64,000 nt of DNA from Vigna angularis (lineage: Eukaryota > Streptophyta > Magnoliopsida > Fabales > Fabaceae): positions 21,721,444 to 21,785,443 of the forward strand of contig NC_068979.1 in the NCBI RefSeq assembly GCF_016808095.1. Reading direction: 5' to 3'. Positions 21,880-33,984 of this stretch are shown one piece after another; the first letter of the stretch is position 1; each line of letters begins with the position of its first letter. A model generated the notes under the pieces. That model saw nothing but the letters and a program-made list of their open reading frames with translations, did not search any database and had not been told where the DNA came from. The translations under genes were made by a program, and so were the position numbers.

Positions 21880-22870
21880 AACCTTATAGTGAATGTTCAC
21901 ATTGAAAGTCATGGATGAAGGTGCTATATCGATGCGTATACCTCCTCGGTACTAAGACACTTCACAACATCAAATTCTCTTGTATAATGACTTATGTTTT
22001 CCTAAAGCCCAATCCATCGAACTTTAAACATCTTGAATCAATTAAAGTTTGGCTTTGCGCTGGAACACCCAACACTTTCGATGAAACCATAAGCCCTGGA
22101 TCATGGAAGTTTAACAGGTTTCACGAAACCAGTAGACAAGGCCTTTTCGTAGGAGACTTGGTAGCATCACGCGTAAGTTTCCTCTCCGTCCAAATCTGCT
22201 TCTGCAACTCCTCTGAATCAGCTTTTAAAGAGAAGGGTTCAATAATTGAGTCACACGAGCGTCCAATTTTCTGGACGAGCATCCCAATTCTGGACGAGCG
22301 TCCACTTTCTGGACGAACGTCCTCTGCTGGACGAGCGTTGCTATGGAACGAGCGTGCGCTCGCTATGTGACGAGCGTCCGCTTACTTGGCGACGAGCGTC
22401 CATGCAATACTTTCAAACTTGGCGCTTCATCCACCTTTTATGGCTTTCACAATTTTTCTAGCACCTCAAATTTGTGCCTAACAACCTCAACATTGACTTG
22501 GTGAGAAGATTTCAACTCAGGCAGCTTTGTCCTCATCGTGCTCACAATACTTGGCTTAATAATTTCCCCAAAGGACCATGCAAGTGGTTGTCCCCAGCTT
22601 GTTTCCTCTCTCAAATGTGTCCTCCTTCGTCTTTTGTGGGCTTCATGACCCGAGTCTGCCTCTCACGGCGGAGTGTAATACGAGGAAAGACCAATAAGGA
22701 GGGAAAATTTGTGCCACTCAAACTCTATTGTAGTTGTGGTGTGTACAAATCTCCAAGTCATTGTAAGGCGTTTACATTTGTTCCTTCAGTTGTTGGATAT
22801 CGACTTTCATTGCTTCTTTTTGGTTCCAAGATTTGTGAACTGGTTCGAGTCCTTTAGGGTATCTTAGATG
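21880..22870. other. Unassigned sequence with a short motif cluster
   Basis: Two plus-strand frames (21915-22370, 22474-22857) show no domain I recognise and no matching copy elsewhere in the window. From 22245 to 22400 there are eight to nine ggacgagcgtcc-type motifs like those in LTR C (32340-32680), so part of it may be LTR remnant. It may also include captured host sequence. No promoter or splice structure is evident. Confidence 0.35.
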
Positions 22871-24290
22871 TTTAGTTGTATTTTAGTTTTTTTTTTTTTT
22901 TTGAATGAAAAGAACACACAACGCAGTTTAAAATCTCTAGTCAGAAATTATAAAGCTGTGAAAATAATTGCCCCGGTATAATTTGGAAATTAACACGAAA
23001 CTGAGTCAATAAGGTGATTCATCATTCAGAAGTTCCCAAAATGCGAGACATAGGAATTCTTGGTCAACCATCGCAGGCTTTAGTCATCACATTCTTCATT
23101 TGTCTGATCAGCTTCTCGCAGTAATTGAGGAATGTTTCAATCCCCTTAGGCGGGTTGATGATTGATATTACAGACTCAGCATCAACTAAGAACTTAAGGA
23201 CGTTTTCAATGGCTCCATTGGCAAGGGAAGCTAGCTGTGAGAGACTTCTCTTCCAATTCTTTTAACTTGTCCCTGTTCAACGACATATTCTTTCTTCATC
23301 TGACTCATCAATCTTTTATGTTCCCTCTTAGCTAAATGGAAACATTCCTTCTCTAGTTTTGTCATTGCTGCTTCTATCCACTGCTCATCATTTTGAAATT
23401 TCTTTTCGCAATTTGGGTAAGGGAAATTAATTACAACTTGATTGTCTTAACCCTTTCTGTGATTCATTGGCTAAGGGAAACTTTCATTAATAGTTCATGA
23501 TCTTGGGCCTTTCATTGAAGCGAACAACATTGCCCCCAATTGTCTTTAACTTGATGGAACATTTCAGCGAAGATTCATTCCTCATATGATCTGCAATGTG
23601 GCGAGAGATGCAGGTGTTAGCGATCCTCTCAGGATACTCAAATTATTTTTTGCGCTAACATAGGATTGCAATTAATACAACACCTAATACCCATGAGGGG
23701 TACATTAGGATACCTCCCGCAATGATATGTAATCTGCGATCTATGCTCCCAAGGGACACACCATTTAACTTGTTCTTCCTTTAAACTTGCACAAAGTTGT
23801 GCCCATTCATTTACTCTTTTCACATGTGGTTCACAAGGAACAGCCTAAGACAAGCGCAAAAGTGCCTAAAAGTCACTTCTTTTTCCAATGGTGACCCATG
23901 TTCACCTGACTGAGTACCTGTGATGGACTTTTTGTACAAAATCCAATTTTCTCTCGGGTAATCGTTTACAATGTCCTTGTAATCGATTACATACTACAAT
24001 AATTCGTCCATGGGGTACAGGGAATTTAAGGCGTCTCCAGTCTCACGGGAAATGAACCACAAATACACCACTGGTAGACAACATAACATCTTTCCCTCTT
24101 TAAGTTCGTAACAACGATTAAGGGTCCCATAAACTTCAGCCAGGACGGGACATAGGTATATTGCCCGATTTAGTTGTATAGAGCTTTGGCCTCAAGACCT
24201 GCATTTAATATTTTCCCAAATTCTTCCCCTCTGACAAACTCATCAAATTCTTATACCCCTTGACTCAAATTCCATGTTAATTTCCATTTT
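22871..24290 (-). pseudogene. Degraded Tat/Ogre-type gag (plant mobile domain region)
   Basis: On the minus strand, pieces of the Tat gag can be followed through frameshifts and stops. A segment near 24090-24170 carries the MSRPG-SLWDP and REKDVM remnant. VNEWAQLCASLKEEQVKWCVPWE lies in the frame at 23638-23823 and is followed by GRYPNVPLMGIRCCIN. A coiled-coil-like WIEAAMTKLEKECFHLAKRE lies near 23310-23390. Family knowledge places such sequence at the start of Tat gag. A GTAATCGATTAC-bearing insert interrupts it near 23960-24000. The downstream end is lost near a poly-T at 22885. It follows primer site and LTR B2, so it belongs to that element. It cannot encode a full protein. Confidence 0.7.
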
Positions 24291-25034
24291 TAGCTTAAGG
24301 GACTTAATCACAACTTTATAATTTTTGACTAGAATCCACAAAATGTGACAAGACTATGAAGAAAAACAATGAGCGAAGAAAAAGGAAAAAGCAAAAGAAA
24401 GAAAGAGAAAAAAAAAATAAAGAGATATGATGATATGTACAAGGTGCGTGATTTTTATTAAGCAAATATGAGGGTTATAAGAATACACATTTCTCCCTTT
24501 TGTGCCTTATCAAAGGTTGGATGACAAAAGTTCTAAGGCCAAATATATGCACTCACAAGGATAGCTTCCTAATGGTTAAATCAGGCCACCAAAGCTATGG
24601 CTCTTTTCACTGTTTCTCCACAACAGTCAGAGTAATCAACTAGATGTGGAGACACAAATGAAGAGAACAGACTCTGGCTGGGGTTCTCACGATAGCCAAA
24701 CAGGAAGTACATCCCAGAGTGACACCGCTACACAACCCCTCTATTTCTAAGTTGCGCTCAGACCCGGGTATAGGGCCTCACTCATGATATGCATATGATG
24801 TGTGTGTGTGAAGGGAGAATGCAATTGTACACCCCAAACCCTCACCTGCAAAACAACCAGAAAATTCCCAGGCAGATATAACATGTTTTCTATCCTAGGG
24901 TTCAATGTAATCAAAACAAACACAGATACAATTATGACAAATATCAAATAAAGATAAATAAAAAGGGGAAGAAAAACACAAAGAAAAACTACATTGAATT
25001 CGCACATCTAATTAAATGGCCTGACTCTCTGGTG
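24291..25034 (-). other. 5' untranslated leader of the minus-strand Tat-like element
   Basis: Non-coding sequence between primer site and gag, with purine-rich runs (24350-24420). The 86-aa frame at 24747-25007 shows no domain. Confidence 0.5.
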
Positions 25035-25053
25035 ATCCCCAGTGGAGTCGCCA
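25035..25053 (-). other. Primer-binding site of the Tat-like element (tRNA-Arg type)
   Basis: Minus strand TGGCGACTCCACTGGGGAT, two bases from the LTR end. This matches the tRNA-Arg type of primer site known in Ogre/Tat elements and gives the element's leftward direction. Confidence 0.7.
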
Positions 25054-25766
25054 TCTGTCGCAACCGGAATCGCGACGGGACGATGATCCAATAAAAGAAG
25101 AATAAAGAATATTAATTTTGAAAAAAGAGATTTTGGAGTCGCCACCATAGTTTATTCTGGAAAACTACGGAAAAACCATAAAATGATAAGGCATGGTCAA
25201 ATTGAACCAGATTCTTGGTTCGGGAGTCGGTTACGTGTAGGGAAGGTATTAGCACCCTACAACGCCTGCCCTAAGGCAGTACCTTTAACTAAATGTGCGA
25301 ACGTGGATGTGGTTTTCAAAGTATTTAACTTCCCCTTAAAATAAAACGCTAAAGAAAACAAACAATATTTTTTAGCTTTTTGGGCCCGACAAGGATTGAC
25401 CTTGCTCCTACGTATTCTCATGTGAGAAATCAGGGTTACGTAGTTCTTTTAGAAACTATTTGAGAAACTTGTTTGAAAATTTGTTTGAGAATTTGTTGGG
25501 AAAAATGATTTGGATTTTTGGGAGAGTGAGCCTGACAAGGACTGGCCTTGCTCCTACGTATCTCCACTTTTTGATGGAGAATCAAGGATCACGTAGTTCT
25601 ACAAGGCGATATTGTTCGTAGTTTTGAAAAAGTAGATGTTTTTAGTTTTTGAAGATTTTTTTATGTTTTTGGTATTTTTATTGTTTAGGAGAAGAGGTTT
25701 TTAGCACAAGGACGATGCGTGCGATCACACATGTGCCTAAACCTTTAAAACATATTTTTTTGCGTA

Positions 25767-26030
25767 ATGAGTACTAGGCTGATGCGTACGATCGCACGAG
25801 TACTCACACGGCTTTTTTTCCTTTTATTGTTTTGCGTAATGAGTACTAGGCTGATGCGTACGATCGCACGAGCACTCACACGGCTTTTTATTTCTTTTGA
25901 TTTGCGTAATGAGTACTAGGCTGATGCGTACGATCGCACGAGCACTTACACGGCTTTTTATTTATTTTATATTTGGGCAATAAGTACTAGGCTGATGCAT
26001 ACGATCGCACGAGTACTCATACCGAGATTT
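25767..26030. repeat. Four-copy minisatellite inside LTR B2
   Basis: Unit of about 70 bp: gcgtaatgagtactaggctg, atgcgtacgatcgcacgag, actcacacggc and a T-rich spacer. It shares only the CGATCGCAC-type core with the B1 minisatellite. Confidence 0.85.
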
Positions 26031-28699
26031 ATTACATTAAATGTTTTTTAAAGTTTTATATATTTTTTATTATTTTTCATTTTTTTTCCTTTTTTTTTGA
26101 AATAAAACGAAATGAACAAATTCACTAAAACAAAGGGGTGTGGGATATCTTACAAGGGGTTACATCAGTAAAAACTAATAACCAAACAATTAATAAAAAT
26201 AAAGAAACAAAAGCCTAAAAATAAAACAAGAGAAACAAATCAGCGATGTAGAGATAGGAGATAGAACCAGGAGTGACGTGTGAAATTGATGCTCCTTTGT
26301 TTGGGCCAAAATCCCCTCTTTTGTCTTTGTATCCGCCAGGGGTGTCAAGATGAAATTGGGGGGTGCATTGAGTGTACGCTTGTGAGGTCCAGTTCCCTTT
26401 ATTTTTGTTTGGAGAAAACACATGGGCTCGAGCCCTAACAGAATGGAAGTATGAAAATTGTGTGTGCCAGAAAGGGGATGCGGTCCGCAGCCTTTATTCC
26501 CGATTCAGAAAACCCAGGGGTCCCTCCAAGTTCAATTCATTTGTATCAGCATTCCATCTTCTCCTCTGAACGAGAGACCCTAGAGACAACTACCTATGCC
26601 AACCACGTTCCAGCTGCTGCGGGAAGATCCTCTACCTCGTCTGAAGCTTTGCGGGCGACGTCAAGCGCTACCAGGACCGTTGCCGGCGATGTCGCTCACG
26701 CCCGTCGGAGCAGTTCTGGCCACCGCCTTCTCCAAGCAGACCGCCGCAAGTTGCTTCTGATCTCTCTCCCTCTCTTCTGTTCTCGCGTGATGGGTGTCGA
26801 AAGTGGTGAAAGGATCATCTAAGAGTTGTAGTCCATGAACCCTTGGAGGAGCTCGATCTCATCCTTGTCGATCCACAGCCGCTGGAACAGTCACGCGAGT
26901 CATCTAGTGGAGGCTTCTTTTCCGCGACTTGTTCTAGGTGTTGCCACTTCGAAATGGAGGAGTCACCGATGACGATAGTGGTGGCGGCGGCTGCTGATGG
27001 TGATTTGGGGATGGGTTGTTTGGTTGTGCTGTGGTTAGTTTATGGGTGATGGTGTGAGAGGTTTTTGGAGATGATTGATGAATAGGGGTTTTCGGAATTA
27101 ACAAAGAATGGAGAGGGATTGGGTGAAGGCTATTCGGTGAGTGGTGAGTTTCCCTCTTGGCTTGGGTAATTGAAAAATGGTAAGAATGGGTGATATGGTG
27201 ACGGGAAATGTAGTGGAGGTAATGAGTGGGTTTGGAAAGAGATGAATGATGGATGTTCTCGTTATAAGGTGTTGGAGGTAAAACCATGGAAATATGGTTG
27301 GGATGTTACGGATGAGAGGGAGCCAGGTTTATGAAAAGGGAAGGGATGAAGATGAAGATTGATGGATGTTGGCCGTGTGAAGTTCAATGGGGATGAAGAT
27401 CGAGTGTTGGAGGTGAATAAAGAGGAAAAGTCAGAGGTTGGAAAAAAAATGAGAGAGTTTGATGAAGATGATCGCTTGGGGTTCAGTATTGAAGGTGGTA
27501 ATGCTGAAGGTGATATGAAGATGATGGCTGTATGGCCGTGGGGTAGGTGTTTAGAGATAAAAATGAAGATGAAAAAGGGTGAAGATGAAGGTGATGATAT
27601 TGGCCGTCTGTGAATATGGAGGATGGATAGGTGAGGATAGGTGGTGGCCGTGAGGTGTTGGTAGTGGCCGAGTATAAGGTGTTGCAAGCGTATTGTAGAT
27701 GATGGTGATCATGTTGGCTGTGTGAATGATGATGGTCGTAGTGTATGGGAGGATGGGTGTTTAGCCGTGAAAACCAAGAGGGAAGGGATCATGATCAAAT
27801 GTAGGAGGTGGTGTAAGGATGATAGGTACCGGTGCTGCAGTGGGTGGCGGCCGTGAGGTGTTGGTTGGAGCAGAGGATGAATGATGATGGGTTTTTGGAG
27901 GTGATGAAAATGGAGGAAGAAAAGTGAGGTGGTTGGGTCACGATGGGTGTTGGGGATCCATCTCAGAAGTGATGAAAAACTGGCCCTTAGTCTGGTTTGG
28001 TGGCGTTCCCAGGTGTGGTGAGTGATCAAGGGTCTAAGAGGTGGGAATAATGATGCTGGAGGTGGTTTTGTTGTTGGAGATGAAAATGGAGAAGATGAAG
28101 GGGCTCCCCGTGAGTTGTTGGCTGTGTGGGAATAACCAGGATGTATGTTGGTCGTCTATAAGGATTTGGTGTTGATGGTGATATAAGGATGAAAATGATC
28201 AGAGAGGGGTCAGTGGTGGATATGGATGATGGGCAGTTACTAGTAGCATGTGGGTGTAAGGATGAAGAGATGGATTATGGTTGAAGGTAGAGGTATTCCA
28301 GTAGCCGTAGGGGTGTTTGGGTTATTGGGAATGGATGATGATTCTGGCCCCCTTTTTTTTTCTGATGGTAAGTGTTGGTGATGAAAAATGAAGATCAGCC
28401 CCCCTTCAGTAGATGTTGAAAGTGCAGATTTTGGTGGGAATCAAGTGGGAATCATTAGTGGGAATCCGTGGGATGGTGGAAGTTGTTACGGTGGTGGTGA
28501 GTGGAGCACTCAGTGGAAGGTTGGTTGGTGGGAATTAGTGGGAAACAGTAGTGGAAGTTTGTTAAGGTGGTGGTGAGTGCAGCACTCATTGAAGTAGGAG
28601 GTTGGTGATGGTGGGGAATAGTGGGAAACAGTAGTGGAGGTTTGTTAAGGTGGTGGTGAGTGCAGCACTGGAGGTTGGTGATGGTGGAAGCTGTTACGA

Positions 28700-29880
28700 T
28701 GGTCAGGACGAGCGGTAGGGGGGGAAATTATGGACGAGCGGTAGAAAGGCCAGGATTTGGACGAGCGTCAGAATAGGCAGGAACGATCTGGACGAACGTC
28801 TCAACACACTGTTTGCCGAACGCCCTAAAAGTCAGTAAGAACGACCGTCCAAATAAGGGCAAAGTACGAATGGTGGACGACGAACGTTCGAATGAAAAGC
28901 GAACGTTCAAATGAAGACCCAACATTTATTACACAAAATAACCGAACGTTTAATAAACAAAATAACCGAACGCTTAATAAACACAATGACCGAACGGTAA
29001 ACATGAGAGGTTGAACAGTTGAGGGCGAGGACGAACGTCCAAAATGAACAAATGGCCGAACGGTCGAATAGTGAACGTTTGAGGATAACCGAACGGTTGA
29101 AGATGAGGACGAACGTCCTAAAAGAACCGAAATGCCGAACGGTCAAACAGTGCAAAGGACGAATGGTCGAACAATGCAAAAGGATGGAACCGAACGTTCG
29201 CAGTGGAGCTTTAAGCAACAGTGGGGAAGGACGAACGATTACTGTTTGGACGGGCGGCCACAGTAACAGTGGGGGAGGACGAACGGTTTCAGCAACAGTG
29301 GGGAGAACCGAACGGGCACTGTTTGGACGAGCGGCCACAGCAATAGTGGGGAAGGACGAACGGTTTCAGCAACAGTGGGAGAACCGAACGGTCACTGTTT
29401 GGACGAGCGGCATAGCAACAGTGGGGAAGGACGAACGTCACAACAGTGGGGAAGGACGAACGGTTGAACAACAAAAGGGAAGGACGAACGGTCACTGTGG
29501 TCACTGTTTGGACAAACGGCCACAGCAACAATGGGGAAGGACGAACGGTTGAACAACAGTAGGGAAGGACGAACGGTCACTGTGGTCACTGTTTGGACGA
29601 GCGGCCACAGCAACAATGGGCAAGGACGAACGGTTGAACAACAGTGGGGAAGGACGAACGGTTGAACAACAGTAGGGAAGGACGAACGGTCACTGTGGTC
29701 ACTGTTTGGACGAGCGGCCACAGCAACAGTGGGGAAGGACGAACGTCACAACAGTGGGGAAGGACGAACGGTCACTGTGGTCACTGTTTGGACGAGCGGC
29801 CACAGCAACAATGGGGAAGGACGAACGGTCACTCTTCGGACGAACGGCCTCAGCAACAGTGGGAAAAGGACGAACGCTCA
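28700..29880. repeat. GACGAACGG / GACGAGCGG array in LTR B2
   Basis: Irregular copies of aaggacgaacggtcactg, tttggacgagcggccacag and caacagtggggaaggacga, with higher-order units of about 55-60 bp from 29200 on. B1 has the corresponding motifs (10760-11530) without the regular array. Several 80-177-aa frames here are repeat translations. Confidence 0.85.
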
Positions 29881-30034
29881 CTGTTTTATTTATTTATTAT
29901 TATTATTAAAAAAAATTTCTTTATTTATATACATTTTTTTTAATCGAATTTTTTTTTTCAATTTTTTCTTTTTACGAGGAGAATACAATAAAACAAAATT
30001 ATTTAGTCAATCCGGACGAAATTGAGTGTTGACA

Positions 30035-30990
30035 ATAGGAAAATTAGTAGTTTCATGTAAGCATTCGAAAGTGATGTAAAAAATAAACCAGAAGCAAAAA
30101 AACTATGCAGTGCTAATCGATTAACAAGAGGTGTTAATCGATTAGCGTTAATCGATTAACAGAGGGTGTTAATCGATTTTTCCAGAGAGCCATGGAGAAG
30201 CCCAGCAGTGCAGTGCTAATCGATTAACAGAGGGTGTTAATCGATTAGCGTTAATCGATTAACAAGGGCTGTTAATCGATTAACATAGTGAACGTTTGAA
30301 AAACTAGCCGTTTTTAGAGCCGTTGAAGTATCCGTTGGGTTGTTAATCGATTAACCACTGTAGCTAATCGATTAACACTGTCAGAAAGGTTGAAAACGAA
30401 AAATGGAGGAGCCTTTGGATGAGTCTATAAATAGACTCTCATTTCCTCTCAAGGGGAATAACCTACTACTCTTCCCTTGTGCTCAAATACTCAGAAACTC
30501 TTGAGAATTGTGTGCTCTTGCTCAGCTAAGGAAACTCTGTCTGTAGAGTTGGTGAAATACTGCTACGGTGATAGAGGAATAGCTGGTTCATCCTTGGTGC
30601 ATCTAAGGAAGTGTTTGGAAGAGGAATTCATCCTTCGTGAAGTATTTGAAGGAAGTGTTTCATCCTTTGTGAAGATTCAAAGGAGGTTTTGTTTCATCTC
30701 TTGTGGCTTCAAGAGAGGTGTTTTCTAAACTTTTACAAATTGTATCTGTGTGATTGTAGTTTGTAATAGTTTTGTGATTAGTGAAGTGTTTATCTTGTTT
30801 TGAGATAAGCGACTGGACGTAGGATTGGTAAGATCCGAACCAGGATAAAATTATCTGTGCAAATTTCTCTCAACCTTACTCTATTTTATTGCCTTTATTA
30901 TCTGCTAAGTAAGTTTAATTGAGTAGAAATTTTTAAGGCACACGTTTTTAGTAAGAACCAATTCACCCCCCCTCTTGGTTTGTTATTCCA
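30035..30990 (+). mobile_element. Truncated LTR, probably Ty1/copia, with TAATCGATTA motifs
   Basis: Ten copies of (t)taatcgatta occur between 30115 and 30385. A TATA box follows (tctataaatagac, about 30423), then an untranslated leader with gataagcgactggacgtagg, and a C-run end (caattcaccccccctcttgg, near 30960-30980). This architecture resembles legume copia LTRs. The left end is cut by LTR B2; the exact right end is unclear, as no iMet primer site follows. Confidence 0.45.
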
Positions 30991-31153
30991 CGCTAACCAT
31001 TCCGCTACAGCCGCTCTGACAACAACTAGGCTACAGCCACAAATTAGCCCAAGTAAAATTGAAAATCTATTTACAACAAAAGAGTTAGTTCTATATACAA
31101 AATCAAGTCTACATAAGTTAGAAACCTCACAAAAGTCTAGTATTGACACGAGT

Positions 31154-31251
31154 CCCCGGCAACGGCGCCAAAAACTTGATGAGGCCCAATTTAACTTGTT
31201 AGTCGTTGCTAGGACTCGGGTTCAATCCCCAAATCCCCGGCAACGACGCCA
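31154..31251 (-). other. Duplicated tRNA-Asp primer site with tRNA-like sequence
   Basis: The phrase ccccggcaacggcgcca (31154-31170) recurs as ccccggcaacgacgcca (31235-31251). Between them gtcgttgctaggactcggg and ttcaatcccc precede the second copy. GTCGTTG can pair with CAACGAC, as in a tRNA-Asp acceptor stem. The position fits the 5' end of the Athila-like element whose LTR is C. Confidence 0.5.
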
Positions 31252-31273
31252 TAAACTTGTTAGTCCAAAAACT

Positions 31274-32918
31274 TGTTGGGCTCGATTTCGGCAAGTGTAC
31301 CGAATCGTTTCAAGTAATAAACCGGTAAGACCGGGTATCGTTTTCCCAAGAGACTCGTAATATTAGAGAATTGTGCGATTAACAACTCATATAGACTTAA
31401 TAACATAACATCAATATACAGAACAAGTGCAGAAATGTAAATTCATACATAATTACAAGGTTGGACTTTGGTATTGAAGGCACTTGGAAATGGAAAAGAC
31501 AAGAAATGGTATGAAATGACATTGTTAAGATTAGTTTTCACCAATGCACTCTTGTGTATAACAAATTTCATCTCCTCTCTATCAATTTACTAAAGTCAAT
31601 CCACTAAAACACTCTAGCCCTAATTCCTTAGGTGAAAGAGCCTAGGTTTTCCTTATCAAACCCCAATTCCTTGGCAATCTAACAAGCAAAACCCGCATTA
31701 AAGAGCTGGGATCTAAGACAACATGTGAATCATCTTCCATTCCTAGAATCAATGACCCACAAGGACTCCTATTTCAGTTCCGGGTTTCATCTTACGTTCC
31801 CATAATCCATAAAACCCCAAAATCAAGTCATGAACGTTCCCATTACATGCAAGCTTTAAGATCGGAAACAAGAATACTAGCAATTGATAGAAAAGGCATA
31901 TATATAATCAAATCATTCAACAATTACACAAGATTCAAAGGCTACAACTAATCCCAACAAAGATGGGTTTGGTTCTCCATTTCCATGGAGAACCCTAAAA
32001 CTTACAAACATGGAAGATGGAAGAAGAAGGAGACCCAAAGGAAGAGGAGGAGATGTTCCCACAAGCTCCTCACACCCTCCATGAGCTCCAGCCGTGAAAT
32101 CGCACCTCAAAAGAACCAAAGACCCTTTCCCCTTCGCGTTTTAGGGTTAAATAGACACATCAGCAAAAGTCGCGCCCGGCGCCCTCTGTCAGTCGCGCCC
32201 AGGCGCGAAGCTCTCGCAAAAATTCAAATCTGGCGAAAAGTCGCGCCCGGGCGCCCTCTCTGTTTCGCGCCCGGACGCGAGACTCTCGCAAAAAGTCGCG
32301 CCCGGCGCCCCTCTATTTTCGCGCCCGAGCGCGAGCCTCTCGAATTTGGACGAACGTCCTTCAAGCTGGCCGAGCGTCCTCTTGCTCACTGGACGAACGT
32401 GCTGGACGAGCGTTCTGGACGAGCGTCCTCTCTGCAACTTGGACGAACGCCCTCTCTGCTAGCTGGACGAGCGTCCTACTCTACGTGGCTTGGACGAGCG
32501 TCCTCTGCCTGGCTGGACGAGCGTCCACTTCTGCCTGGGACGAGCATCCTCTTCTGCCTGGGACGAGCGTCCTCTCCTCTGGACGAGCATCCTTTCTGGG
32601 ACGAGCGTCCTCTTTCCTGGACGAACGTCCTCTTTCTTTGTCGAGCGTCCGCTCTCTTGGGACGAGCGTTCTTGCGCTGCTCATGGTGTTTCTTCGTGCT
32701 AATTTCTTGGTCCAGTTCTATACATTGTTGGAGACTCTTCCAAGCTCATTTTTAGCTACAAAATAAGGGATTATTGATGAAAGTACATCAAAGTAGCCAA
32801 AAACACAAATATATAGAAAACAAGACAAAAGAAGAGGATTAAGCAAGTTATAAGTAAGAAAGGAGTTGATTTTGCCACTAAAATGATGCTTAAAATATGG
32901 TAAAATTTAGCATTATCA
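31274..32918 (-). mobile_element. LTR C, Athila-like
   Basis: The plus strand runs from TGTTGGGCTCGATTTCGGCA to TTAGCATTATCA, 1645 bp. Contents: gcaagtgtaccgaatcg near the inner end; a GC-rich gtcgcgcccggcgccc repeat (32168-32340); then about fifteen ggacgagcgtcctc motifs (32345-32680). The internal region beside the primer sites is lost. The right flank is a family-D LTR. Confidence 0.65.
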
Positions 32919-33220
32919 AAGGACTCCCCTCTCACCAGATGCTCAACCAGATCCTCCTCTCAGGCCTTCAGAAGTTGGAACAGCTTCCCATGGGTGCTCC
33001 TAGAACGGCTGGAAACGAAAGGGAGGAAGGGTTCCCTTCTTCTGGAAGCTCTCCCTCATACCAAAGATAAGTCTCTCTCTCCTTCTCACATGCCAAAATG
33101 AAAGCTCTCCTTTGTTGAGCCTTTCCCCCGTAACCCAATACCTCCAATAAATGCTTCCTAATAATGCAAGAGGTGGGTGACCACCATGTCCCCACCATGC
33201 CTAAAATTACGGGTTTTACA
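32919..33220 (-). mobile_element. Start of a family-D chromovirus LTR, inverted
   Basis: The reverse complement begins TGTAAAACCCGTAATTTTAG and matches 49749-50045 of LTR D2 (gcatggtggggacatgg, cacccatgggaagc). It is cut at the left by LTR C. Confidence 0.75.
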
Positions 33221-33776
33221 GTGCATGATCACCTAGCGTTCGTTTAAATGGGTTTCAGCCTAATAGTATTCATTAGATAGGGTTCGGCAGATAGCGTCCG
33301 TCCAAATAATATTCGGTTAGAAGGTTTGGGGAATAGCTTTGTCCAGTAGCTAATCATTGTATCATCCGTATGAGAGTCTAGTAGAAATTTGGTATGTTGG
33401 TGTACGGGAATGTTTAACCTAAATATTACATGATGATTTTATCAAAACATTTATGCATATTTTTATAAATGATTTATTGCATGTTAGCTCACCCTTACTT
33501 ATTTTGTGCATGTATTGGAAAATCATGTTTTTGCGATGATCGTATAACATTTTGTTATACGGGAGCAGATAAAGAGATGTCGCGTGGTCTGGCGCAAGTG
33601 CAGGAAGAGATGGAAGAGTGTATTAGAAGGTTTCAATGTTATCTTTACTATTTTGTCTGAGCTGTAAACTTTGTTTAGATTTGAGCTTGAGGTTCGGGAT
33701 ATTACCGTAATTGTATTATTGTAATATTTCAAGTTTTGTTTTTTTTTAAAGGGCAAAATTTTTTTGGGGTGTTACA
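33221..33776 (+). mobile_element. 3' part of a family-D LTR
   Basis: Matches 52880-53437 of D2 almost base for base, from gtgcatgatcacctagcg to ttttggggtgttaca. It meets the inverted D start exactly at that LTR's terminus, as expected if a minus-strand D LTR inserted into a plus-strand one. Confidence 0.8.
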
Positions 33777-33943
33777 CTTTCCACTACCGGTTCTGACTCA
33801 GCTCCACGTTCGACAGTCGGCGTCCGTTAGTGGATGTCGGGCGCCGCTGTCGTCCATGTGCGCTCTGAGGTGGCGCGCTCGCCGCTTGCCACGTGGACTC
33901 CACCGACGCTCGTCAATTTTTTTTTTTTTTTCGAAACCTTACA
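33777..33943 (-). mobile_element. Remnant of the 3' LTR of chromovirus E2, with polypurine tract after it
   Basis: The sequence ends cgaaaccttaca at 33943 and resembles the end of the E1 LTR (57400-57541). The complement of the polypurine tract, ttctcccaaac, lies at 33944-33954. The remainder was replaced by the family-D LTR. Confidence 0.7.
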
Positions 33944-33984
33944 TTCTCCCAAACTATAAAAATTTTCGTCCTCGAAAATTAGGA

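Larger units (their letters stand above)
25056..30034 (-). mobile_element. LTR B2, 5' LTR of a minus-strand Tat/Ogre-like element
   Basis: The plus strand runs from TGTCGCAACCGG to GAGTGTTGACA, the reverse complement of the B1 ends, 4979 bp. It is about 1.4 kb longer than B1 because of an extra block (about 26050-27100) and an expanded GACGAACGG array (28700-29880). The segment 27709-28029 codes on the minus strand for nearly the same 106 residues as B1 12242-12562. The paired acgtaggagcaagg segments are at 25378-25620. The right flank begins atagg. Confidence 0.85.

Noticed and set aside
26451..27049. 123- and 68-residue frames with coding-like composition
   Set aside because: Inside LTR B2, no domain recognised; could be captured sequence, but I cannot support a gene.
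29019..29943. Frames of 80-177 residues on both strands
   Set aside because: Translations of the GACGAACGG array.
10634..30034. B1 and B2 as the two LTRs of one large element
   Set aside because: They are in opposite orientation; B1 has a polypurine tract and B2 a primer site facing the other way, so they belong to different insertions or to a rearranged locus.
33469..33660. 63-residue frame repeated at 53128-53319
   Set aside because: Both copies are the same part of the family-D LTR; no domain, and the second small copy near 48020 is broken.
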